Assembly (NCBI GenBank): GCA_028274925.1
Contig: JAQCNR010000034.1
Location: 1-11,447, forward strand
Reading direction: 5' to 3'
Origin: Halovenus sp.
GTDB lineage: Archaea > Halobacteriota > Halobacteria > Halobacteriales > Haloarculaceae
DNA length: 11,447 nucleotides
Both the position numbers and the translations under genes were made by a program. Numbering within the stretch: the stretch's first letter is position 1; the number at the start of each line of letters is the position of its first letter. Positions 1-6,252 of this stretch are shown in pieces. The notes below the pieces were generated by a model. It had not been told where the DNA came from. It did not search any database and saw nothing but the letters and a program-made list of their open reading frames with translations.

Positions 1-156
1 GTCGACGGCGACGACGTGAAGCGAGTCGGCACCGGCATCTGGGTCAACAAAGAGACAGGCGAGAAGTTCACCGGCGGGGCCTACAAGCCACAGACCCCGG
101 CAGGAAAGACGGTCAAACGCTCGATTCGTGCCGCGCTGGCTGAGGACGACGAATGA
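1..156 (+). CDS. rpl37ae: 50S ribosomal protein L37Ae, C-terminal part
   Basis: This is the 3' end of the gene: 51 residues and a TGA stop, with the start outside the window. The segment GTGIW...TGGAYKPQTPAGKTVKRSIRAAL follows the conserved C-terminal half of the L37Ae/eL43 family, a small zinc-ribbon protein of the large ribosomal subunit. The family normally has a second C-x2-C pair just after GIW (eukaryotic eL43 has W-x-C-x2-C there). Here the equivalent positions read W-V-N-K-E-T-G with the same spacing, so both cysteines are replaced, by Asn and Thr. Whether the first C-x2-C pair is present cannot be seen. The stop overlaps the rpoP start (ATGA), so the two are probably translationally coupled. 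Identification is firm; zinc binding in this copy is doubtful. Confidence 0.9.
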   Translation, partial: VDGDDVKRVGTGIWVNKETGEKFTGGAYKPQTPAGKTVKRSIRAALAEDDE

Positions 157-287
157 GCTACAAGTGTTCCCGCTGCAAGCGTGACGTGACGCTCGATGAG
201 TACGGCGGCGTCCGGTGTCCCTACTGCGGTCACCGCGTCCTGCTCAAAGAACGCAGCAGGGACATCAAGGAAGTTTCCGTCCAGTAA
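153..287 (+). CDS. rpoP: DNA-directed RNA polymerase subunit P (Rpb12-like)
   Basis: The product has 44 residues, the usual length for archaeal RpoP. It is the small zinc-binding subunit homologous to eukaryotic Rpb12/RPABC4 and sits on the Rpo3/Rpo10 assembly platform of RNA polymerase. Four zinc ligands are visible as C5-x2-C8 and C22-x2-C25, with the family hallmark GGVRCPYCGHRVLLKER. The ATG overlaps the L37Ae stop in an ATGA junction, and a GAGG stretch at 142-145 could serve as a Shine-Dalgarno within the upstream gene. The L37Ae-rpoP order is widely conserved in Euryarchaeota. Confidence 0.95.
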   Translation: MSYKCSRCKRDVTLDEYGGVRCPYCGHRVLLKERSRDIKEVSVQ

Positions 288-288
288 C

Positions 289-546
289 GTGAACCACGAG
301 GCTGTTCTTTCCTTTAGGTACAACTCTCCGGCAGCGGCGCGACAGGTCACCAACGCTATCGGGCCGGAAATCGGTGCTATCGACGACGAGCGCAGTCAGG
401 TTCGACACGCCTGTGAGGGTGCCGAACTCGAACTCACCGTTCAGGCGCGTGACCCAAGCGCACTGCGGGCCGCAATCAACACGTGGTGTTCGCTGGTCAC
501 CGTCGCCGAATCGGCGGGTGCTGTCGAGGAGTCACGGACCGACTGA
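289..546 (+). CDS. pcc1: KEOPS complex subunit Pcc1
   Basis: The 85-residue product matches the Pcc1/CTAG family, a dimerising subunit of the KEOPS complex that makes the t6A modification at position 37 of ANN-decoding tRNAs in the cytoplasm. Visible family features are the DDERS segment (residues 32-36), the alternating hydrophobic strand AELELTVQARD (45-55), and the conserved helix start ALRAAINTW (58-66), followed by VAE. The GTG at 289 is chosen because it begins one base after the rpoP stop and gives the normal N-terminus (a beta-strand, AVLSFRYNSP). Starts further upstream would lie inside rpoP. No good Shine-Dalgarno is visible, so translation is probably coupled to rpoP. Confidence 0.85.
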   Translation: MNHEAVLSFRYNSPAAARQVTNAIGPEIGAIDDERSQVRHACEGAELELTVQARDPSALRAAINTWCSLVTVAESAGAVEESRTD

Positions 547-558
547 CCGCGAAAGCGG
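547..558 (+). other. Small GNRA-capped hairpin after pcc1
   Basis: CCGC-GAAA-GCGG is a perfect four-base-pair stem closed by a GAAA (GNRA-type) loop. It starts directly after the pcc1 stop. It has no T-tract, so it is not an obvious terminator; an RNA structural or processing element is possible, as is chance. Confidence 0.25.
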
Positions 559-561
559 GGG

Positions 562-566
562 TTTAA
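562..566 (+). promoter_or_regulatory. TATA-like box before prefoldin beta
   Basis: TTTAA is centred about 28 nt upstream of the ATG at 592, the usual spacing for a haloarchaeal TATA box driving a leaderless transcript. This would give an internal promoter between pcc1 and the prefoldin gene. It is short, and the sequence between it and the ATG also holds a Shine-Dalgarno, so its use is uncertain. Confidence 0.3.
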
Positions 567-579
567 CACTCCGGGTCAC

Positions 580-587
580 GAGGTGAT
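580..587 (+). promoter_or_regulatory. Shine-Dalgarno fixing the prefoldin beta start
   Basis: GAGGTGAT is fully complementary to the archaeal 16S rRNA 3' end (anti-SD ATCACCTC). It ends four bases before the ATG at 592. It covers the alternative GTG (583) and ATG (586) codons in the same frame, which argues that 592 is the real start. Confidence 0.7.
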
Positions 588-591
588 GGAT

Positions 592-972
592 ATGCAAGGA
601 AATCTACCACCGGAAGCACAGGAAAAGCTCGAAGAACTTCAGGACCTGCAGGAGACCGCACAGGAAGTCGCGGCCCAGAAGCAGGAAGCCGAAAACCAGC
701 TCCGCGAGTCCGAGACAGCACTCGACGCGCTCGACGAAATCGAGGGTGACACGAAAATGTACCAGCAGCTCGGCGAACTCCTCGTCGAGACAGAGTACGA
801 CGAGGCAAAAGATGACCTCGAAGAGAAGGTCAGCAGCCTCGAAGTCCGCGTCGACACCCTCAACAAGCAGGAAGACCGCGTGCAGGAGCAGTTCGAGGAA
901 CTGCAGGAAGAACTGCAGGAGATGCTCGGCGGCGGTCCAGGCGGCGCCATGGGCGGTGCCGGCGGCGCATAA
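592..972 (+). CDS. pfdB: Prefoldin subunit beta
   Basis: The 126-residue product is the beta subunit of archaeal prefoldin, the jellyfish-shaped alpha2-beta4 hexamer that holds unfolded proteins and passes them to the thermosome. The start MQGNLPPEAQEKLEELQDLQ is typical of euryarchaeal PfdB. Two long helical heptad stretches (about residues 8-45 and 75-110) flank a central segment (DEIEGDTKMYQQLGELLV) that forms the beta-hairpins. The last 15 residues are a Gly/Ala-rich tail, a feature shared with GroEL-like and prefoldin termini. The start at 592 is set by the overlapping Shine-Dalgarno. The stop TAA runs directly into the ATG of the DUF3194 gene (TAAATG), so the two are almost certainly cotranscribed. 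Confidence 0.93.
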   Translation: MQGNLPPEAQEKLEELQDLQETAQEVAAQKQEAENQLRESETALDALDEIEGDTKMYQQLGELLVETEYDEAKDDLEEKVSSLEVRVDTLNKQEDRVQEQFEELQEELQEMLGGGPGGAMGGAGGA

Positions 973-1221
973 ATGACGACGGGGGAGCGCCCGGACGACC
1001 AAGAAGTTGTCCAGACTGCCGCAGCGGCGGCCGAGGACGTGATATTCGCCCGCTATTCGCGGTCGGATGTGCGTGACTTTGACGTGACTGTCAGTTTCGA
1101 GGACGACCAACTCGAACTCGACGTCTATCTCGACGCCGACGACAGCCAGCAAGACCCGGAAGTGGTCGCCGACGACGCGGTGTTGGCGGCCCGGAACGCG
1201 GTTGACGAACTACTGGCATAA
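973..1221 (+). CDS. DUF3194 family protein
   Basis: The 82-residue acidic protein matches the uncharacterised archaeal DUF3194 family, which is usually found beside prefoldin beta. It has a predicted N-terminal helix (DQEVVQTAAAAAEDVIFARY), a strand pair (DFDVTVSFEDDQLELDVYLDAD), and a C-terminal helix (ADDAVLAARNAVDELLA), consistent with a compact alpha/beta fold. There are no cysteines and no obvious catalytic motif. It starts immediately after the prefoldin stop. Its function is unknown; the fixed position suggests a role with prefoldin or in folding or assembly of gene-expression machinery. The family assignment rests on memory of the family and on context. Confidence 0.75.
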   Translation: MTTGERPDDQEVVQTAAAAAEDVIFARYSRSDVRDFDVTVSFEDDQLELDVYLDADDSQQDPEVVADDAVLAARNAVDELLA

Positions 1222-1223
1222 CC

Positions 1224-1229
1224 TTTTGA
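1224..1229 (+). promoter_or_regulatory. TATA-like box before the DUF151 gene
   Basis: TTTTGA lies about 26 nt upstream of the ATG at 1252, and no Shine-Dalgarno precedes that ATG. This fits a leaderless transcript and would make the DUF151-HAD-rnp2-psmA set a second transcription unit. Confidence 0.4.
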
Positions 1230-1251
1230 GCGTCGGCGTCTATATCGAGAT

Positions 1252-1758
1252 ATGGAACACGAGGCCACAGTGGAGGGTGTCGGCGTCGGCGTAGGCGACG
1301 AAGGCCCCGGTGCGCCGGTCGTTCTCCTCGGCGCGCGCGAGGAGCTAATCCCAATTTTCGTCAGCGCTGACCAGGCCCAGTCGATGCAGTTGGCGCTCGA
1401 CGGCGAACCGTTCGAGCGTCCCCTGACCCACGACCTGTTCGTCGAGATGGTCGCGGAGTTCGGCGCTGCTATCGACCGCGTCCGCATCGACGACCTGGCC
1501 GATGGCACGTTCTACGCGAAAATCGACACTGAACAGTATAGCGGAGGTGAGCGCAAACAGGCCGTCTTCGACGCTCGCCCATCCGACGGCATCGCTCTCG
1601 CGCTCAGAGTCGATTGCCCGCTCATCGTCAGCGACGAAGTCGTCGACGAGGCAGGCCGACCGCCAGAGGCTTTCGAGCAAGACGCCGAGGACGCCGACGT
1701 TGACGAGTTTGGGGACTCTGATGTCGACGACGAACCTGACGGCGGGCCGTTCTCATGA
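1252..1758 (+). CDS. Bifunctional nuclease domain (BFN/DUF151) protein
   Basis: The 168-residue protein carries a DUF151 domain over residues 5-135. The family hallmarks are visible: LLGAREELIPIFVSADQAQS near residues 25-44, the helix LTHDLFVEMVAEFGAAIDRVRI, and the signature DARPSDGIALALR at 107-119. DUF151 is known from Thermotoga TM0160 and from plant bifunctional nucleases reported to have RNase and DNase activity; the substrate in archaea is not known. Residues 141-165 form a very acidic, probably disordered tail. The last codons overlap the HAD gene start (ATGA), implying translational coupling. Its place upstream of the RNase P subunit gene suggests, but does not prove, a nucleic-acid role. 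Confidence 0.85.
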   Translation: MEHEATVEGVGVGVGDEGPGAPVVLLGAREELIPIFVSADQAQSMQLALDGEPFERPLTHDLFVEMVAEFGAAIDRVRIDDLADGTFYAKIDTEQYSGGERKQAVFDARPSDGIALALRVDCPLIVSDEVVDEAGRPPEAFEQDAEDADVDEFGDSDVDDEPDGGPFS

Positions 1759-2432
1759 GTTACGACGCACTGCTGCTGGATTTCGATGGCGTGGTCGTCA
1801 ACGTGCTTCCGGATGAGAGACGACTCCCGGCGTTCCGTGACCAGATTGCCGCAGAGATGGCCGACTACGCCGACGGGATTGACGAGGATGTCGTCGCGGC
1901 GCTCTCCCACAGCGTCAAGCCGGACGAACTGGCGCAGTTGAGCGAGCGAACTGGTATCGACCCGGAGACGCTCTGGCGAACCCGGGACGACGCCCTCGCT
2001 GCTGCCCTGGACAGGGCTGCCGCCGAGGGCCAAAAGACGCCGTTCGAGGACGTGACTGCCCTCTCGGACGTGTCACGCCCGATTGGCATCGTGAGCAACA
2101 ATCAACACCGCGTCGTCGAGTCGCTCAGCGACCGGTTCGACCTGACACCGCAGTTCGAGACGATTCGGGCACGCGAGCCACATCCGGACAGTCTCCACGA
2201 TAAGAAGCCAGAACCGACCTTTCTGCACGACACGGCTCGCGAACTAGGCGTCGAGACGGCGCTGTTTGTCGGCGATAAGGAGAGTGATATCCGGGCGGGA
2301 CAGGCCGCAGGCATGGACACAGTCCTGCTCCGGCGTGAACACAATTCCACGATTCCAGTCGAGGCCGAGCCAACCTACGAGGCAGCGTCGCTCACTGAGG
2401 TTGTCTCGTTGCTCGATGGGTCGGCACGCTGA
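1755..2432 (+). CDS. HAD superfamily hydrolase
   Basis: The 225-residue protein has all four haloacid dehalogenase motifs: motif I DFDG (nucleophile D9, general acid D11), motif II Ser114 in VSNN, motif III Lys151 in KKPEP, and motif IV GDKESD (173-178) with D174 and D178 for Mg2+. Residues 16-95 form a helical cap, as in the phosphoglycolate phosphatase-like subfamily IA. It is therefore probably a soluble Mg2+-dependent phosphatase of a small phosphorylated metabolite; the substrate cannot be told. Its ATG overlaps the DUF151 stop by four bases. It sits where RNase P subunit Rpp30 is often found in related archaeal operons. Confidence 0.88.
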   Translation: MSYDALLLDFDGVVVNVLPDERRLPAFRDQIAAEMADYADGIDEDVVAALSHSVKPDELAQLSERTGIDPETLWRTRDDALAAALDRAAAEGQKTPFEDVTALSDVSRPIGIVSNNQHRVVESLSDRFDLTPQFETIRAREPHPDSLHDKKPEPTFLHDTARELGVETALFVGDKESDIRAGQAAGMDTVLLRREHNSTIPVEAEPTYEAASLTEVVSLLDGSAR

Positions 2433-2458
2433 TTACCGATGGGGCCCGAGTACAGGTA

Positions 2459-2935
2459 ATGAAACATCTCCCGAAACATCTCCAGCCCCGCTGGCGGTAT
2501 CTCGCTGTTGCCATCGAAAGCTGGCCCGATGCCGAACTCGACCGCAAAGAGTTCCAGCGCCAGCTGTGGTACAGCGCCCAGAACCTGCTGGGTGACACTG
2601 GCAGCAGCGAACTGGACCTGTCTGTAGTCAGGTTCTCGTACGAGCGCGGGGATGGTGAGGCACTCGTTCGAACACGCCGGGGTGAGCAGTCCCGGGCGCG
2701 GGCCGCAATCGCCTGTCTCGACAGCGTTGAAGAGACGCCACTCGGCCTCCGAGTCACGGGCGTCGGCGGGACGATTCGTGCCTGTGAAGAAAAGTATATG
2801 GGGCGGGGACGGGAAGACCCAAAGCAGAGACAGGTCACGTTCGGCGACGCCGACCGGGGGGTGGTCCGCGGGCCGCGGATTGACGTCCCAACTGCGACGG
2901 CGTTTACCGGCGCGACGAACCTCGATTGTGAGTAA
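2459..2935 (+). CDS. rnp2: Ribonuclease P protein component 2 (Pop5/Rpp14)
   Basis: The 158-residue product belongs to the Pop5/Rpp14 family, a protein subunit of the archaeal RNase P ribonucleoprotein that removes 5' leaders from pre-tRNAs. It forms a heterotetramer with Rpp30 that supports the RNA's catalytic domain. Family marks are the N-terminal LPKHLQPRWRYLAVAIES and the strand-helix GVGGTIRACEEKY at 101-113. Residues 114-158 are a C-terminal extension beyond the core fold. The start lies 26 nt after the HAD stop, and psmA follows after 2 nt. The neighbouring psmA is a classic archaeal partner; the usual Rpp30 gene is not next to it here. Confidence 0.92.
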   Translation: MKHLPKHLQPRWRYLAVAIESWPDAELDRKEFQRQLWYSAQNLLGDTGSSELDLSVVRFSYERGDGEALVRTRRGEQSRARAAIACLDSVEETPLGLRVTGVGGTIRACEEKYMGRGREDPKQRQVTFGDADRGVVRGPRIDVPTATAFTGATNLDCE

Positions 2936-2937
2936 CT

Positions 2938-3714
<777 letters not shown>

Positions 3715-3726
3715 GCCATTCACTCG

Positions 3727-3752
3727 CTCGGCCCGTGGCCGAGACTACTTTT
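3727..3752 (+). terminator. Hairpin plus T-tract after psmA
   Basis: CTCGGCC-CGT-GGCCGAG is a perfect seven-base-pair stem with a three-base loop (3727-3743). It is followed by ACTACTTTT ending at 3752. It lies 12 nt after the psmA stop, between two convergent genes, and resembles an intrinsic terminator for the + strand operon. The T-tract runs into the last codons of the convergent methyltransferase gene. Confidence 0.55.
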
Positions 3753-4494
3753 CGAGCGCCCAGACCTGCGCCGAGTGCCCATCAGCCAGTGGCTCGTCGG
3801 TGTAGTCACCAGTGGCGTGCCAGGACTCGAACGGTGAGTTCCGAGCCAGCAACTCGATTTCACGGGCAGGTAACAGCGCCGCACGACCCTCGAAAGAGAA
3901 CAGTTCCGAGCCGTCGGGCCAGACTGCGCGTTTTTCAGAGATGTACTCCTGACTCACGGTATCAACGAGTCGTGTCCGTGTCTGGAATTCAACTGGCTTC
4001 CCACGGAACTGCACCGTCCTGTGTTGCCACTCTCCCCAAGTTGATGCGATGAACTCGAAGTCTGGCACGAATGTATCGAACACGAGTGTCCCATCAGAGT
4101 CGAGTGCGTCGTATGCAGATTCGAGCAAGTTCTGTTGGTCCTCGATTGTGGTAAGTTCCTGAATTGCGTTGAACGGACAGTAAATGAGGTCGTACGCTTG
4201 GTCAACGGTGAACGCCGACATATCTGCTTGCCAGACGCTGGGACTGAGGTTGCGTTCGGATGCCTTCTCGCGCAGTACTGCAAGCGAGTGGGCCGAGCGG
4301 TCGATTCCGTCAGCGTCGACACCCGCTGCCAACACCTCCAAATAAATCCGGCCGCCGCCACAACCCAGTTCCAAAACGTGTCCCTCCGCGGCAGTTGCCC
4401 GCTCGCGATAAAAGGCAACATCGTCGCGGTCGGCCTCCCGGTAAACCGTGTCCATAAACGCGGCACGCAGGCGCTCACTCTCCGTTGTCGTCAC
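3745..4494 (-). CDS. Class I SAM-dependent methyltransferase
   Basis: The 249-residue protein has a Rossmann methyltransferase fold. Motif I ELGCGGGR (42-49) binds SAM, and D65 in GIDRS should hold the ribose. ADMSAF and the segment YDLIYCPFNAIQELTT match motifs III and IV, and SDGTLVFDTFVPD matches motif V/VI. The C-terminal half is beta-rich and probably recognises a substrate, which is unknown. The start is placed at the GTG at 4494 because AGGAGGT sits six bases upstream of it. An in-frame ATG at 4521 (nine residues longer) has no ribosome-binding site or TATA box at the right distance. It is divergent from the GNAT gene and convergent with psmA. Confidence 0.82.
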   Translation of the reverse strand: MTTTESERLRAAFMDTVYREADRDDVAFYRERATAAEGHVLELGCGGGRIYLEVLAAGVDADGIDRSAHSLAVLREKASERNLSPSVWQADMSAFTVDQAYDLIYCPFNAIQELTTIEDQQNLLESAYDALDSDGTLVFDTFVPDFEFIASTWGEWQHRTVQFRGKPVEFQTRTRLVDTVSQEYISEKRAVWPDGSELFSFEGRAALLPAREIELLARNSPFESWHATGDYTDEPLADGHSAQVWALEK

Positions 4495-4500
4495 GACTCG

Positions 4501-4507
4501 ACCTCCT
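4501..4507 (-). promoter_or_regulatory. Shine-Dalgarno fixing the methyltransferase start
   Basis: Read on the minus strand this is AGGAGGT, a near-perfect Shine-Dalgarno six bases before the GTG at 4494. It lies inside the longer frame opened by the ATG at 4521, and so favours the shorter protein. Confidence 0.65.
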
Positions 4508-4571
4508 CTTTCCACCGCCATCAAACTAGTCCTTGATAGACAGTTTCACGCAGTATTGTGCGCCCGCCAAC

Positions 4572-4590
4572 TGTGTATAATATATATGAT
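4572..4590. promoter_or_regulatory. AT-rich divergent promoter region
   Basis: GTGTATAATATATATGATA is the most AT-rich stretch of this GC-rich window and lies in the 138 nt between the divergent methyltransferase and GNAT starts. TATA-like boxes can be read on both strands. On the + strand it would place transcription start roughly 25-30 nt before the GNAT ATG. On the minus strand it would give a leader of about 50 nt, consistent with a Shine-Dalgarno-led methyltransferase mRNA. Confidence 0.5.
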
Positions 4591-4632
4591 AGTTTGCAGT
4601 ATAGCAAAGAGGCCGGCTTACGAAAGGGATGT

Positions 4633-5364
4633 ATGAAACCACTCGAACGTCCCACCTTCCGGACAGACGCGAGCAAACAGATATACCAGTACGTCGAGCG
4701 CCACGGGACTGCGGCGCGTCACCAGACACGGAGCGCAGTTGGACTGTCCTCCGAGGAGTTTGAGGACGAACTCGAATGGCTCATCACGAAAGGCTATCTC
4801 GAAGACGAAGGGGGAACGCTGCGTATCGGCCTCAACGCGGGGTCCGTAGAGGAACACGTCGGCGCGGACCTGACGTACACGATTCGTCCGGCCAGACAGG
4901 AGGATTTCGAGGGGCTGGTGGATACGATTCGCGATGTGACGTCTGAGGACTCCTACGTTGTTGCGGAGAGTATCGCAGACCGATTGCTGTACGAAGATAC
5001 GGTCCAGCGGCACAACACCGTCGAATCCCGGGTGTTCTTTGTCGCGGCACAAAACGGCGATGTTATTGGCTGGATCCATCTCGATTTACCCCAATCAGAC
5101 AAACTCCAGAGCACGGCCCAGTTGACCGTCGGGGTTCGGGAGGACTTCAGGCAACAGGGTGTCGGCAGCCAACTGCTCGGCCGGGGACTCGACTGGGCAG
5201 AGGCCAACGGCTACCAGAAGGTGTACAACAGCGTCCCGATGACGAACGACGAGGCACTCTCCTTCCTCGAAGACCACGGGTGGGAGACAGAGGGGATCCG
5301 GCGTGACCACTACACGATTGGGGATGAACTCGTGGACGAAGTGATGATGGCTTATACATTTTAG
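4633..5364 (+). CDS. Winged-helix/GNAT acetyltransferase fusion
   Basis: The 243-residue protein has two parts. Residues about 10-70 (TDASKQIYQYVERHGTA...ELEWLITKGYLEDEGGTLRI) look like a winged helix-turn-helix or similar small helical domain. Residues 83-243 are a GNAT acetyltransferase domain. GNAT motif A is clear: LTVGVREDFRQQGVGSQLL with the acetyl-CoA pyrophosphate loop R173-Q-Q-G-V-G178. Motif B is NDEALSFLEDHGWE. It could acetylate a protein or small molecule, with the N-terminal part binding DNA or a partner; neither substrate nor target is visible. The ATG at 4633 is preferred to an in-frame upstream GTG/ATG region that would run through the AT-rich promoter. Confidence 0.82.
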   Translation: MKPLERPTFRTDASKQIYQYVERHGTAARHQTRSAVGLSSEEFEDELEWLITKGYLEDEGGTLRIGLNAGSVEEHVGADLTYTIRPARQEDFEGLVDTIRDVTSEDSYVVAESIADRLLYEDTVQRHNTVESRVFFVAAQNGDVIGWIHLDLPQSDKLQSTAQLTVGVREDFRQQGVGSQLLGRGLDWAEANGYQKVYNSVPMTNDEALSFLEDHGWETEGIRRDHYTIGDELVDEVMMAYTF

Positions 5365-5418
5365 CTGGCATAATGTTGATGTAAGCGGCCGGTGTTGGGT
5401 GAGCCAAGCCTGCGGAGC

Positions 5419-6252
5419 ATGGATTCAGAAGACTACTTCGGGCGCGTCATTCGATTTTTCGAGACGAAAGGCTGGAACACGTCGACGACACAGGTCAACG
5501 ACTCTGTCTATATCGTCACGGGCACACGACAGAGCGACACCTACTACGACCGGATGATGGCGATGGTCGGACTCGGCCCGGAGACGACGTTCGGCCAGAC
5601 GCACGTGCGGTATCTCGTCGACGCGGCCGCCGACCACGATGTCGACCAGTTGCTAGCGACGACTCGCGGCGGGTTCGAGGACGGCACAGCCGACCTGCTC
5701 GCCGAGCACGGCATCGAAGTCGTCGACCCGGGAACCATCGACGACGCGTTCATCGACGGCTTCGAGGTCGAATCCGACGGGAGTCTCTTGGAGGGTGCCT
5801 CCGGCGGCTTCGGCGTCGGGTCGGACTCGTTCCGGACGACCGCGAGCGTGCTCGTTACCCTCTATCTCGTCGCCGCTGCTGTCGTCGGGGTGAGTGTCCT
5901 GACTCTCGGCGTGCTCTCCGGGGCGACCGAGACACTTGCGGCCGTGCTGGGGGCGGCGCTCGTCCTCGTCGGGCCGTTAGTTGCCCTGTTCGGAACGGGT
6001 GTGTTGTTCACGGCGGCGTTCTCGTCGCCCTCGCTCGCTGGGCTGTTCGTCGGGGGAGCGTTCGGCTCGTTTCTGTTCACGATTCTCGTCGGTGGTAGCG
6101 GCGGCGTCGTGGGGCTGACCGCCGCGACGGGCCTGTTCGACTCGACGGTGACGCTGGTCGCGGTGCTTGGACTCTCCGTCCTCGCCGGTGGCGGTGCCGT
6201 TGGGGTCGCAGCCGTCTATGCACGTCTCGGTACTGCCCCCGACGAGTCCTGA
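5419..6252 (+). CDS. Membrane protein with Mrr/PD-(D/E)XK-like soluble domain
   Basis: The 277-residue protein has a soluble N-terminal domain (1-135) and four predicted membrane helices (about 142-167, 172-198, 206-235, 243-268) rich in Gly, Ala, Val and Leu. The N-domain ends with LLATTRGGFEDG (78-89) and GIEVVD (98-103). This resembles the last strand-helix-strand of Mrr-type restriction endonuclease folds, where ...TTS-xF...A...GI-x-L(I/V)D is usual. The central D...(E/Q)xK active-site triad is not recognisable, so nuclease activity is doubtful; it may be a degenerate nucleic-acid-binding or structural domain. The start is at the ATG at 5419, since the upstream in-frame GTG (5392) has no support. 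It meets the phosphoesterase gene tail to tail with no spacer. Confidence 0.65.
   Translation: MDSEDYFGRVIRFFETKGWNTSTTQVNDSVYIVTGTRQSDTYYDRMMAMVGLGPETTFGQTHVRYLVDAAADHDVDQLLATTRGGFEDGTADLLAEHGIEVVDPGTIDDAFIDGFEVESDGSLLEGASGGFGVGSDSFRTTASVLVTLYLVAAAVVGVSVLTLGVLSGATETLAAVLGAALVLVGPLVALFGTGVLFTAAFSSPSLAGLFVGGAFGSFLFTILVGGSGGVVGLTAATGLFDSTVTLVAVLGLSVLAGGGAVGVAAVYARLGTAPDES

Noticed and set aside
604..1152. Minus-strand open frame rich in Leu and Phe opposite the prefoldin gene
   Set aside because: Its hydrophobic composition is the antisense image of the Glu/Gln-rich coiled coil; no motif or start signal supports it.
1240..1246. TATAT stretch just before the DUF151 start
   Set aside because: It is only about ten bases from the ATG, too close to serve as the TATA box for that start; TTTTGA at 1224 fits better.
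2439..2459. Six-codon reading frame (MGPEYR) ending TAATG at the rnp2 start
   Set aside because: A reinitiation leader is possible, but a frame this short is expected by chance and nothing else supports it.
5392..5418. Upstream in-frame GTG start for the Mrr-like membrane protein
   Set aside because: It adds nine residues of no recognisable character and has no ribosome-binding site; the ATG at 5419 is simpler.
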